From: JACPNO01 sp963825405
GTDB lineage: Bacteria > Acidobacteriota > Terriglobia > Bryobacterales > Bryobacteraceae
Assembly (NCBI GenBank): GCA_963825405.1
Contig: CAWGTB010000014.1
Span: 62,001-126,000, forward strand
Direction of reading: 5' to 3'
DNA: 64,000 nucleotides
The position numbers and the translations under genes were made by a program. Position 1 is the stretch's first letter, and the number at the start of each line of letters is the position of its first letter. Positions 35,306-44,918 of the stretch are shown one piece after another. Under the pieces are notes generated by a model. That model was given only the letters and a program-made list of their open reading frames with translations. It made no database searches and was not told where the DNA came from.

Positions 35306-36537
35306 GCCAGCGCGTTGAGCAACCGGTCAATATCTTTCTGATCGTTGTACACAGATGGTGAAATCCGCATCTGGTGCTGAACCACTTTGACTGTCACGCC
35401 GGCCTTCTTGGTTTTTTCCAACGTCTCACCGGGCTCTTTCACCGCAAAGGTAACGATGGCAGTCGGCGTGTCCAGCGGCGTCATGGCTGCGTAGCCCAGC
35501 TTTGGAAGTTCTTTCTGCAGCCGGTCCGTCATGGGTTTCACGTGCGCTCGAATGTTGTCGACACCAATCCGTTGCAGGTATTTCAGCGACTCATACTGGC
35601 AGGCGATGGTAATGTTTGACACTGTGCCCACTTCATAGAAGCTGCCAGCGCCGGAAAGCCTCTCCCAGGTAGCGGGCGCGGCGTCCGGACGGTCGTAGGG
35701 GAATATGTGGTGCTCGAAATTGCTGTATTGACGGAATCCGAATTGCGTCGGCTTCAAAACGCTCCCCTGCAAATCTTCCTTCACGTACAAATAGCCCAGC
35801 CCCATATCGCCCATCAGCCACTTGTAGCTGGAGCACGCAGCGAAATCGACGCCCGATGCGCGCACATTGACCGGCGTGCTGCCGACAGCCTGCACCATGT
35901 CGGCGTACACGTAGCCCCCGTGAGCATGCGCCAGGTCGCTGAGCTTTTTCAAATCGTGCTTGAAGCCGTTGACGTAAGAAACCAGCGAAACGGCGATGAG
36001 CTTGGTCTTGTTGTCGACCACCTTTTCCATGTCGCTCATCTCGATGCGCCCGTCGCGCGGCATTACCACGCGCAGATCAAGCCCCTGCTTTTCGAGCATG
36101 CGATACAGGTAGGTCGAGGCCTCGAAGTGCAGTGCGTCGATCACCACGTTGCCGCTCGAGTGCGGAATTCCCAATCCGGCAACCACGATATTTTCGCCGC
36201 TGACCGTGCTGGGCACGAACGCGATCTCGGCAGGCTTGGCGTTGATCAACTGCGCCAGCATCTCTTTGACGTCCTTAGCCTGGGACGGATTGTAGCCCGG
36301 CGTGCCGGGGCCCTTGGTCTTGAAATCCAGGTACGCCTGCATCGCCTTCATTGAGGCGAGCGGCATGGGATGCCAGCCCGCGTTATTGAGATAAGTTTGC
36401 TTTTCAGCAATCGGGAAATCGGATTTCAGCGGAAATTCCACGCCACTTGTAATAGCGGCCGCCGCAAAAGCCGGGGCCATTTTCGAAGCTGCCGCCAGCA
36501 TTCCGGCTCTCGCTAATAATTCACGACGCTGCAACAT
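35302..36537 (-). CDS. Tat-exported PLP-dependent class V aminotransferase-family protein
   Basis: 411 residues of the cysteine desulfurase/isopenicillin N epimerase fold. The PLP lysine is K239 in SSYKWLMGD, with D213 and Q216 in YADMVQAVG as cofactor contacts. The N-terminus MLQRRELLARAGMLAAASKM followed by APAFAAAA is a twin-arginine signal with a cleavage-like site, so the holoprotein would be exported with bound PLP. Periplasmic PLP enzymes of this type are uncommon. It lies 39 bp after the MmsA-like gene on the minus strand and ends four bases into the convergent enolase-superfamily gene. Confidence 0.82.
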   Translation of the reverse strand: MLQRRELLARAGMLAAASKMAPAFAAAAITSGVEFPLKSDFPIAEKQTYLNNAGWHPMPLASMKAMQAYLDFKTKGPGTPGYNPSQAKDVKEMLAQLINAKPAEIAFVPSTVSGENIVVAGLGIPHSSGNVVIDALHFEASTYLYRMLEKQGLDLRVVMPRDGRIEMSDMEKVVDNKTKLIAVSLVSYVNGFKHDLKKLSDLAHAHGGYVYADMVQAVGSTPVNVRASGVDFAACSSYKWLMGDMGLGYLYVKEDLQGSVLKPTQFGFRQYSNFEHHIFPYDRPDAAPATWERLSGAGSFYEVGTVSNITIACQYESLKYLQRIGVDNIRAHVKPMTDRLQKELPKLGYAAMTPLDTPTAIVTFAVKEPGETLEKTKKAGVTVKVVQHQMRISPSVYNDQKDIDRLLNALA

Positions 36538-36576
36538 TCTATTGGCCCTCCCGCAGGCAATGTTGTCCCTACGATA

Positions 36577-38052
36577 TCAGAATTTCCGCGACCACTCGCT
36601 GGGCCAGCGTTCAATAACGACTTTCTTGTCCGTGTAGAATTCCACTGCGTCGCGGCCTTGTCCGTGCAGCACGCCGAGGAAGCTGTCCTTCCATCCACTA
36701 AACGGAAAATACGCCATGGGCGCGGCCACGCCGATATTGACGCCTACATTGCCGGTCGGCGCTTCGTAGCGAAACTTGCGCGCCGCGGCGCCGCTCGCCG
36801 TGAAAATCGACGAAGCATTGCCGTAGGGAGATCGCGCCAGAATATCGATCGCATCTTCCACGGTCTTGGCATGCATGAGGGTCAGCACCGGCCCAAAGAT
36901 CTCGGTAGTGGAAAGCTCGTTTTCCGGACCATCGGCCTCGAGCACAGTGGGATTGACGAAGTTGCCGTTTTCGTAGCCTGTGATATGGCTGCCGCGCCCG
37001 TCTAACACCGCGCGAGCGCCGTGATCGATGCCTCTAGCGACCAATTGCTCAATGCGGGTTTTACTCTCACGCGAAATGACAGGTCCCATCTGCACGCCGG
37101 CGTCGAGGCCATTGCCGACGTGAATTGCGGACGCGACATCCACCATCGCTTTCTTGAAGCTCTCGCGCGCGTCTCCTACCGTCACCGCCACGGAGACCGC
37201 CAGGCAGCGTTGGCCGGCACAGCCGAAAGCGCTATCGCTGACGATCTGCGAAGTGGATGCCAGGTCTGCATCCGGCATCACTACCACGTGATTCTTCGCG
37301 CCGCCCTGGCACTGCACACGCTTCCCGTTAGCCGCGCCGCGGGCATAAATATAACGAGCCACGGGCGTCGAACCCACGAAGCTGATGGCGCGCACTTGCG
37401 GATGATCCAGCAACGCATCCACTGCTTGCTTCGAGCCGCTAATCAAATTCACCACGCCGGCGGGCAGCTGCAATTCGTCTAACAGCTCGAACATACGGAG
37501 CAGCGTGAGAGGCGCCTTCTCCGAAGGCTTGGCGATGAACGTATTTCCGCAGGCGATGGCGTAGGGCAGAAACCACAACGGAATCATCGCTGGGAAATTG
37601 AAAGGCGTGATGGCGGCGACCACTCCCAGCGGCTGGCGAAACATGATTTCGTCGATGCCGCGCGCCACGTCTTCCAAGTTGTAGCCCTGCATCAGCGTCG
37701 GAATGCCACATGCTACTTCCACGTTCTCGATGCCGCGCCGCAGCTCGCCGCGCGATTCGGCCAGCGTCTTGCCGTGCTCCATCGTGGTGATGCGCGCAAT
37801 CTCTTCGAAATGCTCTTCCAGTAGCTGCTTGAAGCGGAAAAGATATTGGATGCGATCTTCGGGCGGAGTGCGCCGCCATTCCGGGAACGCCGCTGCGGCC
37901 GCATCCACCGCGAGGGCTACGTCGGCTGCGCCTGCAAGCGGCACCCGTGCCATCACGTCATTCGTTGCCGGGTTGATCACATGCGAGAATTCGGTGGCGG
38001 CGCTATCTACCCACTGCCGATTGATGTAATGCGGAACTTTGGTCAGAGTCAT
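36577..38052 (-). CDS. mmsA: Methylmalonate-semialdehyde dehydrogenase-like aldehyde dehydrogenase
   Basis: 491 residues closely matching CoA-acylating methylmalonate-semialdehyde dehydrogenase: FNFPAMIPLWFLPYAIACGNTFI-type active-site channel sequence, GAKNHVVVMPDAD, the catalytic cysteine in GCAGQRCLA near residue 290, and the C-terminal FPFSGWKDSFLG. ATG at 38052 overlaps the stop of the P1 peptidase gene. Apart from valine and inositol breakdown, the enzyme could oxidise a short aldehyde (malonate semialdehyde or lactaldehyde) produced in the surrounding sugar-acid pathway. Confidence 0.88.
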   Translation of the reverse strand: MTLTKVPHYINRQWVDSAATEFSHVINPATNDVMARVPLAGAADVALAVDAAAAAFPEWRRTPPEDRIQYLFRFKQLLEEHFEEIARITTMEHGKTLAESRGELRRGIENVEVACGIPTLMQGYNLEDVARGIDEIMFRQPLGVVAAITPFNFPAMIPLWFLPYAIACGNTFIAKPSEKAPLTLLRMFELLDELQLPAGVVNLISGSKQAVDALLDHPQVRAISFVGSTPVARYIYARGAANGKRVQCQGGAKNHVVVMPDADLASTSQIVSDSAFGCAGQRCLAVSVAVTVGDARESFKKAMVDVASAIHVGNGLDAGVQMGPVISRESKTRIEQLVARGIDHGARAVLDGRGSHITGYENGNFVNPTVLEADGPENELSTTEIFGPVLTLMHAKTVEDAIDILARSPYGNASSIFTASGAAARKFRYEAPTGNVGVNIGVAAPMAYFPFSGWKDSFLGVLHGQGRDAVEFYTDKKVVIERWPSEWSRKF

Positions 38053-39233
38053 TTCGGTTCGTTGAGCCGGTTGTATTTTCGCAGAACCTGCTGCAGGCGC
38101 TCGTGCGGAATCGCATACGAAGTGTTGCCGTCGCGGCCAGTCATGGTCTCCGCCGCCACCAACGCGTTCACGATTGCTTCTTCCGCCGCCTGCGCCGTTG
38201 CTTCGAACAGCGGGCTGATCTGGTCGTTGGGCAGCATCTTCGCATCCACCGGCGTTTTGCTGATACCGGCTCCCGCGTTAGCCGTGGAAAACGCAATGAA
38301 GATATCGCCGGAACTGTTGCCACCCGTGCCGCCGGTCCGCGCGACGCCGAGCGTAGCGCGCCGGGCCAGACGTTTGAGCTGATGCGGCAGCAGCGGCGCA
38401 TCGGTCGCCACCACAATGATGATCGAGCCTTCCTCAGTCTGAAATGGATTCTCACGGCGCGCGTCGGCGGTTGTCTTGGGCCGCAGGTACAAATTCTCAT
38501 TTGCCATTTCCTGGCCGACCGGTACTCCCGCCACCCGAAGCTGCGTCCTTCCACCGAAGTTCGATTGCACCAGCACACCGACGGTGTAACCACCCAAACG
38601 CTCGTCCAATTTACGCGATGCCGTCCCAATGCCGCACTTGAAGCCGAAGCAGTTCATGGCGGTGCCGCCGCCGACGCAGCCTTCCGCCACTGCGCCGCCG
38701 CTCGCGTTATTCAACGCGTCGAAAACGTGCTTTTCCCTGACATGAAAGCCATCAATGTCGTTCAGAAAGCCGTCATAAGTTTCTGCGACAACCGGCAGAC
38801 CCCACGCCTGCGCTAATTTTCCGCTCTTCGATTCCCATGCGATCACAGCATCCCGCACCGTGCCGACACTATGCGTGTTGGTAATCGTGATGGGACCTTC
38901 CAGAAATCCGGATTCCTCAACCCAAGTGGTCCCGGTCATCTCGCCATTGCCGTTCAGCGTGAACCATGCCGCAAACGCGAGGTCAGTCGATTCCTTCCCG
39001 CGCGGCAGCACCGCCGTCACGCCGGTCCGCACCGGACCGACGCCTACTTTCAACGGACCGTCGCCCGAAATGATGGTGCTGTGACCCACCTCAACGCCCT
39101 TCACATCCGTGATGGCATTGTAGACTCCCGGAGTCCCGTCAAAAGGCACGCCGAGGTCGCGAGCACGCGGTTTGCGCTGCGCCAGGGAAAGCTGAGCCGT
39201 CAACACAATCGTGATAATAAGAAGCCTGTACAT
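38049..39233 (-). CDS. Secreted P1-family peptidase (DmpA/BapA L-aminopeptidase-D-esterase type)
   Basis: 394 residues with a signal peptide (LLIITIVLTAQLSLA). Features of the P1/DmpA self-processing Ntn-like fold are DLGVPFDGTPGVYNAITDVKGVEVGHST near the N-terminus and GNSSGDIFIAFSTAN, where autocleavage before the nucleophilic Ser is expected. The family removes N-terminal residues or beta-amino acids from peptides. ATG at 39233 lies 2 bp from the GMC oxidoreductase stop; the open frame further upstream has no similarity. Confidence 0.85.
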   Translation of the reverse strand: MYRLLIITIVLTAQLSLAQRKPRARDLGVPFDGTPGVYNAITDVKGVEVGHSTIISGDGPLKVGVGPVRTGVTAVLPRGKESTDLAFAAWFTLNGNGEMTGTTWVEESGFLEGPITITNTHSVGTVRDAVIAWESKSGKLAQAWGLPVVAETYDGFLNDIDGFHVREKHVFDALNNASGGAVAEGCVGGGTAMNCFGFKCGIGTASRKLDERLGGYTVGVLVQSNFGGRTQLRVAGVPVGQEMANENLYLRPKTTADARRENPFQTEEGSIIIVVATDAPLLPHQLKRLARRATLGVARTGGTGGNSSGDIFIAFSTANAGAGISKTPVDAKMLPNDQISPLFEATAQAAEEAIVNALVAAETMTGRDGNTSYAIPHERLQQVLRKYNRLNEPK

Positions 39234-39235
39234 AT

Positions 39236-40987
39236 TCACACCAGTGGCCCGGGACGTTTGAGATACCGGTCGACGACTGCGTCCGCCGCGCGCAGCGTCA
39301 CCGCCAACACGGTCAGGGTTGGATTGCCGGATGCGTTCTGGGGAAACGAGGACGCGCCCAAGACGAACAGATTGGGAACCTGCCAATGCTGCAGGAAGGA
39401 ATTGACCACAGAACGCTCCGGCGTCGCTCCCATAATGGCCCCTCCTTGGATGTGCGTCGACTTGTAACCAATCACGTCATATTGCTTCAACGGGCCACCG
39501 AGAACCATTTCGCGCGCACCCATGGCTCGTCCAATCTCGGCGGCCCGCGCAGTTCCAAACTCGGCCACTTTGCGCTCGTTCTCCTGCCATTCCAACGTAA
39601 GGCGAATCAGCGGATCGCCGTACCGGTCCGTGTAAACCGGATCCAGATCCATAAAGTTCATTTTATAAGCCAGATGCTCCGCCGACCCGCCAACGCCCGC
39701 CACGTGGTCGTAAGTTTGCACCGCAGCCTTTTTCCATTCCGATCCCCAGCGGCTTTTTACCGACGGCGGAACCGAGCCAAAATTCGCGATCGGGCGGTTG
39801 CCGGTGGTCCCCGTCGAAAACAGCGCCCCGCGAATAAACGGCAGATCCGAGTGATCGAAATTATCGGCATCGAAGTCGCACATCATCACGCCCGTGGCGC
39901 CGGATGCCATGAATCGGTTCAACGGTCTGTCGAAAAACAACGATACGCCGCCGCCCGGACCCTGATGCGTCAGGTTGCGCCCCACGTTGCCTTCGCCGGT
40001 TTGCGGATTGTAGGGTTCGCCGATTTTCGAAAGGAGAAGGTGGCGCGTGTTATTGACCGTCCAGGAAGCGAGAAACACCAGTTCCGCAGGTTGAAAGACC
40101 TCTTCTCCGGCGCTATCGATGTACACCACCCCCGTTGCCCTGCCCTGCTTGTGGACGATGCGGCGCACCCACGCGCCAGTGCGAATCGAAACGTGCTTCT
40201 GCCGCGCAATCACCGGCATCAGAATATTGGTCGGCTGGGCTTTGGCGCCGATCATGCAGCCAAAACGCTCGCAGTATCCGCAATACACGCAGCCCGCGCG
40301 CGCCACGCCATCCGGATTTTTGTAAGCCGTGCTGATGGTAGCCGCCGGCGTCGGGAACGGATGATAACCCAGCGACTGCGCGGCGTCGCGAAAGATAGTC
40401 GCGACGTAAGGAACCTTGATCGGCGGCGTTGGATAGTCGACTGAGCGGGGCCCTTCGAACGCATTGCCGCCCGGAATAATTTTCCCGCGCAGATTGCCGC
40501 TTTGGCCCGAAATACCCAGCAAATGCTCAATGCGGGAATAATATGGCTCGATGTCCGCGAAGGTCATGCCCCAGTCCTGAACGGAGTGACCCTCGGGCAA
40601 TTTCTTGGCGCCGTATCGTGCCACTGTGTGGGTCAGCAGCTCGAAACAATCCGCATGAAAACGGGGGCAGATCCCATTCCAATGTTCGCCGGCGCCGCCG
40701 ACACCCGAGCCCGGCAGGAACGATCCATACTGCCTCACCGGAAGCGCAGGGACCTTCACCGTGGGGCGGTAAGTCACCGTCTCTTCCGCAATGTTTTGCA
40801 TCATGCGCAGGCGGATGGCGTAGTCCAGCTCATCCATGTCATCGCTGTAGTCGGAGGTCTTACGGGGCGCGCCGCGCTCGAGAACTGCCACCGACAGCGA
40901 CGTCCGCGCGCCGAGTTCCTTGGCCACCAGCAGCCCAGTCCAGCCACCGCCGGCGATCACAACATCGACAGGCGGCAACGTCTTCAA
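39236..40987 (-). CDS. GMC-family FAD oxidoreductase (gluconate/sorbose dehydrogenase-like)
   Basis: 583 residues. FAD-binding VVIAGGGWTGLLVAKELG is at residues 9-26, GSGVGGAGEHWNG at about 97-109 and the GMC C-terminal motif IQGGAIMGATPERSVVN with NASGNPTLTVLA. A cysteine cluster GCVYCGYCERFGC at about 226-238 is typical of the gluconate 2-dehydrogenase large-subunit group. No small subunit or cytochrome gene is adjacent. The start is TTG at 40987, overlapping the MFS stop codon. It probably oxidises a sugar acid or polyol. Confidence 0.82.
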   Translation of the reverse strand: MKTLPPVDVVIAGGGWTGLLVAKELGARTSLSVAVLERGAPRKTSDYSDDMDELDYAIRLRMMQNIAEETVTYRPTVKVPALPVRQYGSFLPGSGVGGAGEHWNGICPRFHADCFELLTHTVARYGAKKLPEGHSVQDWGMTFADIEPYYSRIEHLLGISGQSGNLRGKIIPGGNAFEGPRSVDYPTPPIKVPYVATIFRDAAQSLGYHPFPTPAATISTAYKNPDGVARAGCVYCGYCERFGCMIGAKAQPTNILMPVIARQKHVSIRTGAWVRRIVHKQGRATGVVYIDSAGEEVFQPAELVFLASWTVNNTRHLLLSKIGEPYNPQTGEGNVGRNLTHQGPGGGVSLFFDRPLNRFMASGATGVMMCDFDADNFDHSDLPFIRGALFSTGTTGNRPIANFGSVPPSVKSRWGSEWKKAAVQTYDHVAGVGGSAEHLAYKMNFMDLDPVYTDRYGDPLIRLTLEWQENERKVAEFGTARAAEIGRAMGAREMVLGGPLKQYDVIGYKSTHIQGGAIMGATPERSVVNSFLQHWQVPNLFVLGASSFPQNASGNPTLTVLAVTLRAADAVVDRYLKRPGPLV

Positions 40988-42294
40988 GGCTCGCGCTCCG
41001 CCGGCGCGTCCCGCTTCACCCGGACGTTAAATATCAGGAAAGCCGCCAGAAGATTGCAACTCGAGAGGACAAGAATCGCCGTGGTGTAACTGAAATCGCG
41101 CGACAACAATTGCCCGACGATGTTGGGACCAATGAATCCGCCCAGGTTGCCAATCGCATTGATCAGGCCGATCGATGCCGCCGCGGCTGATTCGCCCAGG
41201 GTCATTGTGGGCAACACCCAAAACGGCGGCGGCCACCCGCTATTGATCACGGCAGTCAGGCACAACAGCAGCATCACGATTGGAAAAGAATGTCCCGGCA
41301 AACCGGCCAGCGCAAAAAGCACGCCGCCCAAAAACATCATGAAGGCCACGTGCAGCCTTCGCTCGCCGGTGCGATCGGAGGACTTGCCGCCCAGAATCAC
41401 GCCGATCAGCCCACAGGCGAACGGCAAGGCCGCCCAAAAGTTGGCAGTGCCCGCCGACAGATCTGCCCCGCTATTGCGGATTAGTGTCGGCAAGTAGAAC
41501 GTGAAGGAATAGCCGCCGATATTGGCTGCGCACAAACCGAACGCCAGCAGCAGCACGTTACGTTGCCGCAGCGCCTGCCACACGCTGACATGGCCCAGCG
41601 CGCGCTTTTCGCTTTTTTCCGATTCCAGTTCGCGCGCGATCCAGTCGCGCTCCTCCGGCTCCAGCCACTTGGCCTCATGCGGGTGATCGGTCAAATAAAA
41701 CAGGGTGACAAATCCCAGGATCACGGCCGGAATGCCTTGCAGAATGAAAACCCAACGCCAGCCCGCCATGTTCAACCAGTGCACTCGCAGAATCAGTCCG
41801 GAGGCCGGCGCGCCCAGTGTCAGGCAAATGGGAATGGCCATGATGAACCCGGACATGGCACGCGCCCGGTCCCGCCGCCGGAACCAGTGGCTCAGATACA
41901 CAATGATGCCGGGATAAAATCCGGCTTCCGCAGCGCCCAGCAAAAATCGCGATCCGTAAAACTGCAGCGGCGTGTGCACGAATCCAATCAAAACAGTGCA
42001 CAATCCCCATGACACCAGAATCCGCGCCATCCATTTACGCGCGCTCCAGCGCTCCACGATCAACGCGCCCGGGATTTCCAGCACCAGGTAGCCGATGAAG
42101 AAGATGCCGGCGCCAAAGCCGAAAACGGCGTCGGAAAATTTCAGGTCCGCCATCATCGGCATCTTGGCGAACGCCACGTTGGCGCGGTCGAGGTAAGCCA
42201 CAATGTACAGCAGAAAAACGTACGGCAAAATGCGGCGCCGGATCTTCGCGCGAGCCGTCGTTGCTACCAGGGGAATCGAAGCGGGAGCTGACAT
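40984..42294 (-). CDS. MFS transporter, anion:cation symporter (ACS) type
   Basis: About 436 residues with 12 hydrophobic segments. The first loop motif YLDRANVAFAKMPM and the middle WFRRRDRARAMSGF resemble the D-galactonate/tartrate/phthalate ACS family (DgoT, TtuB). It should import a sugar acid or dicarboxylate with protons. Starts possible are ATG 42294 or GTG 42303, the latter overlapping the SDR stop (GTGA). It belongs to the minus-strand operon from 46147. Confidence 0.88.
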   Translation of the reverse strand: MSAPASIPLVATTARAKIRRRILPYVFLLYIVAYLDRANVAFAKMPMMADLKFSDAVFGFGAGIFFIGYLVLEIPGALIVERWSARKWMARILVSWGLCTVLIGFVHTPLQFYGSRFLLGAAEAGFYPGIIVYLSHWFRRRDRARAMSGFIMAIPICLTLGAPASGLILRVHWLNMAGWRWVFILQGIPAVILGFVTLFYLTDHPHEAKWLEPEERDWIARELESEKSEKRALGHVSVWQALRQRNVLLLAFGLCAANIGGYSFTFYLPTLIRNSGADLSAGTANFWAALPFACGLIGVILGGKSSDRTGERRLHVAFMMFLGGVLFALAGLPGHSFPIVMLLLCLTAVINSGWPPPFWVLPTMTLGESAAAASIGLINAIGNLGGFIGPNIVGQLLSRDFSYTTAILVLSSCNLLAAFLIFNVRVKRDAPAEREP

Positions 42295-42299
42295 TGGGG

Positions 42300-43074
42300 T
42301 CACCAGTTCTGCGCGAAACCAGCCGTCCAACCGCCATCCACGGTGAGCACCGTGCCCGTAATGTAAGACGATTCCGGCGCGGCCAGAAATACTGCGGCAT
42401 GGGCGATGTCTTCCGTCTCAGCCGGGCGTCCCAGCGGAATGTGGCTCAGCAGGCTTTCCGCCACGGGCTTGTTGTTGTAGAAGACCGCGCGCGTGCCGGC
42501 AGTCAGCGTCGACCCCGGCGCGATGGCGTTCACGCGAATGCCGTGCGGAGCCAGTTCCAGAGCGGCCGACCGGCTGAAGTTCACCACCGCCGCCTTGGCC
42601 GCCGCGTACGGAATCTGCATGCGAATCGGCATCATGCCCATCACCGACGCAATGTTGATGATGACTCCCGCGCGGCGCTCGCACCATTCCTGGCGAAACC
42701 GCGCGCGTGCAGTAAAACAGCCCGTTCAAATCGACGTCCACCACGCGCAGCCATTCGTCGGTGTCGAACTCCTGAATCGGCTTGCGCTGATGCGCCGCGA
42801 CACCGATGCCCGCATTATTCACCAGGATGTCGATGCGCCCGAACGCCTGCTCGGTGGCCGCGGCGATGCGTTGGACATCTTCCTGCCGGCTGATGTCGCC
42901 CTGAAAGAACGTGGCTTTTCCGCCGATCTCTTGCGCCGTTACTTGCCCTGTTTCGTTGACGTCGCTGACGACAATCGTCGCGCCATTGCGGGCCAGCGCC
43001 AGGGAGATGGCTTTGCCAATACCGGAGCCGCCTCCAGTAACCCACGCGATTTTCCCGGCCAGATCCACTTGCAT
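42300..43074 (-). CDS. SDR-family oxidoreductase (one frameshift)
   Basis: Classical SDR of about 257 residues. The first part has TGGGSGIGKA, FFQGDIS, LVNNAGIG and the second PYAAAKAAVVNFS, VNAIAPGST and the C-terminal GTVLTVDGGW. The two parts are in different frames, joined at CCC 42667-42669; removing one base gives VRAPRGVIINIASVMG, the expected sequence with the catalytic serine. The enzyme may act as a sugar or sugar-acid dehydrogenase in the rhamnonate-type operon, such as the keto-deoxy-rhamnonate 4-dehydrogenase step, but substrate is inference. Confidence 0.8.
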
Positions 43075-43105
43075 GGTGGTGATTTGTAAGTATAGTCCGC
43101 GTGCT

Positions 43106-43885
43106 TCAAACTCCGGTAATCACGCCGCCCGGATGTTTCTCCATCACGAGCGGATCGTACATCGGCAGCAGGATCTCCGCCTCGTTCTTGATCCAGGTGT
43201 AAGCCAGGTAACACTCCTCCATGCTTTCCTGAATTCCGAGCGGCCGCATGGCAATCACATTGTCGTATTTGAAGAATGCGTCCGAAGCAATCACTTTGCC
43301 TTTGGCGGTCTTGATCACGTACGCCATTGACGAGCGGTGATGCGTGCCTACCCAGCGCGCGCGCAGACCCGGCAGAATTTCGTCGTCATCGGCAAGCAGG
43401 CGCACCTTTCCCGGGGCTTCGATCTCTAGATATGCCAGGACGTCGTTAGGAATCCGGCTGGTCCGGGAAAAATGAATAGGGATTTTGGGCAGATGAAAAT
43501 CCTCGATCCATCCTCGGCGCGAGATACAAATCTGCGCGTTGCGAAACAGAGGAATGTTCGCGGTAGCGTACGATTGCAGCGGCGTGATCAGAACGTAATC
43601 CACCTGCTCGGGACGCACGCCGATCGCCGCCAGCGCTGCTATCGGCTTCTCATGTTCCTCCCGGACCATGCGGCAGCGCTGCCCGCCGTAACCGGTCCAG
43701 GCCTGGTTCATTTCGGTGAGATCGGCGGGCGGCCCAGTGTTGATGATTGCTGTTTTGCCGCCGCCCTGAATCACCACCATATAGAAGTACAGCGTCTCCC
43801 AGCGATCGAAATCGTTCATCCAGTAAACTTCCGGACCCGGCACATCGCTCTGCCCCATCTTGAGAACCCGCACGCTGTAATTCAT
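43106..43885 (-). CDS. MBL-fold protein lacking the HxHxDH metal motif
   Basis: 259 residues that read like N-acyl homoserine lactonase or related lactonases (TAIINTGPPADL, VRPEQVDYVLIT). The position of HxHxDH reads TPLQSYATANIPLF, with no histidine or aspartate. The later GTHHRSSMAY and IASDAFF segments keep His and Asp. Metal binding in the normal way is unlikely, so this may be a structural homologue or a lactonase with another mechanism. ATG at 43885 is used; upstream sequence is the RhaT-like gene. It could have a role opening a sugar lactone, but the active-site loss makes that doubtful. Confidence 0.72.
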   Translation of the reverse strand: MNYSVRVLKMGQSDVPGPEVYWMNDFDRWETLYFYMVVIQGGGKTAIINTGPPADLTEMNQAWTGYGGQRCRMVREEHEKPIAALAAIGVRPEQVDYVLITPLQSYATANIPLFRNAQICISRRGWIEDFHLPKIPIHFSRTSRIPNDVLAYLEIEAPGKVRLLADDDEILPGLRARWVGTHHRSSMAYVIKTAKGKVIASDAFFKYDNVIAMRPLGIQESMEECYLAYTWIKNEAEILLPMYDPLVMEKHPGGVITGV

Positions 43886-43892
43886 GGCCGCC

Positions 43893-44918
43893 TCACAATC
43901 CAAAACCGAGCACACACATTCCCGCGATCAGCACGACGACTCCGCCATACAGCAGCCGCCTGGCTCGCCGCGGCGCACCCGACCATTCCCGCGTCGCCAG
44001 GCCGCAAACCACTGTTGTCGCGATGAGAATCGCATTCCACAACGACCAGCCCAGCGTCGGACCCAGCGGCCCAAGATCGTTCGCGCCCCAGCCGTAGAGA
44101 ATGACTGACCCCGTCCAAAGAATCGCCATCATCCACGCGCCCAGCCAATCGATCGGCGTCGATTGCAACACCAGCGCGCCCCACGAATGGTTCTTGCGCA
44201 TCAGATACGCGCAATAAGCCAGGTTGACAATTCCTCCAGCGGGCAGTTGTACGAGCCACATGGCGTTGACGGCGTTATCGCGCGTCGCGCCAAACGAAAC
44301 CGCGGTGTCCATGATCTGCGCGCCGAAAGCGTAGCCAAAGTTGAACATCGCCGAGAGAACGCCTGCCGCGATAGCAATGGCGAGCGCCACATGAAACGAT
44401 CGCGCCGCGGCCAGCGTGGGCGCAGCCGGCTTACCGCCGCGCGCCTGATCCCGCTGCTGGCCCGCCCAACTGGTGATGGCGACGCCCAGCAGCGTCACAA
44501 CGTTGCCGCCCAGAATGAGTAGCCCCTTGCGCTCAAAAATCATCGCGGGAGTCAGCACCGCCATCGGAATCAGGGCGCCGAGCGCGGTGAGCAGTGCCGT
44601 CATCAACGGAAATCCGAGCGCCATGCCTAGCGCGTCGAGACCCAACCCAAAGAAGACCGAGCCGACGCCCCATGCCACGCCGAACAGTGCCGTGAGCACC
44701 AACGGCCGCGTCGGGATCGCTGTGTAGACCTCGGCAAGCCGCGGCACCGTGACCATCGCCACCACTAGAGGCAGCAGGAAAAAACCGATCACCGCGTACC
44801 AGAACCAGAGGTGTTCCCACTTCCACGCGCGCGTGAATTTCATGGGCAGCGGAAATCCGCCCTGTGTTATCCCCGCGGCGAAAATCCAGAACAGACCCAG
44901 AAGGGCGCTGGAACTCAT
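43893..44918 (-). CDS. RhaT-family L-rhamnose/proton symporter-like membrane protein
   Basis: 341 residues with ten hydrophobic segments. GIFW-like start (LLGLFWIFAAGITQGGFPLPMKFTRAWKWEHLW), GVAWGVGSVFFGLGLDALGMALGFPL and the C-terminal YGWGANDLGPLGPTLGW follow the plan of E. coli RhaT. ATG at 44918 overlaps the TGA of the dehydratase gene, which decides the start over the GTG at 44933. With the ABC importer at 5.5-9.9 kb this gives a second possible rhamnose uptake system. Ligand specificity is inferred. Confidence 0.8.
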   Translation of the reverse strand: MSSSALLGLFWIFAAGITQGGFPLPMKFTRAWKWEHLWFWYAVIGFFLLPLVVAMVTVPRLAEVYTAIPTRPLVLTALFGVAWGVGSVFFGLGLDALGMALGFPLMTALLTALGALIPMAVLTPAMIFERKGLLILGGNVVTLLGVAITSWAGQQRDQARGGKPAAPTLAAARSFHVALAIAIAAGVLSAMFNFGYAFGAQIMDTAVSFGATRDNAVNAMWLVQLPAGGIVNLAYCAYLMRKNHSWGALVLQSTPIDWLGAWMMAILWTGSVILYGWGANDLGPLGPTLGWSLWNAILIATTVVCGLATREWSGAPRRARRLLYGGVVVLIAGMCVLGFGL

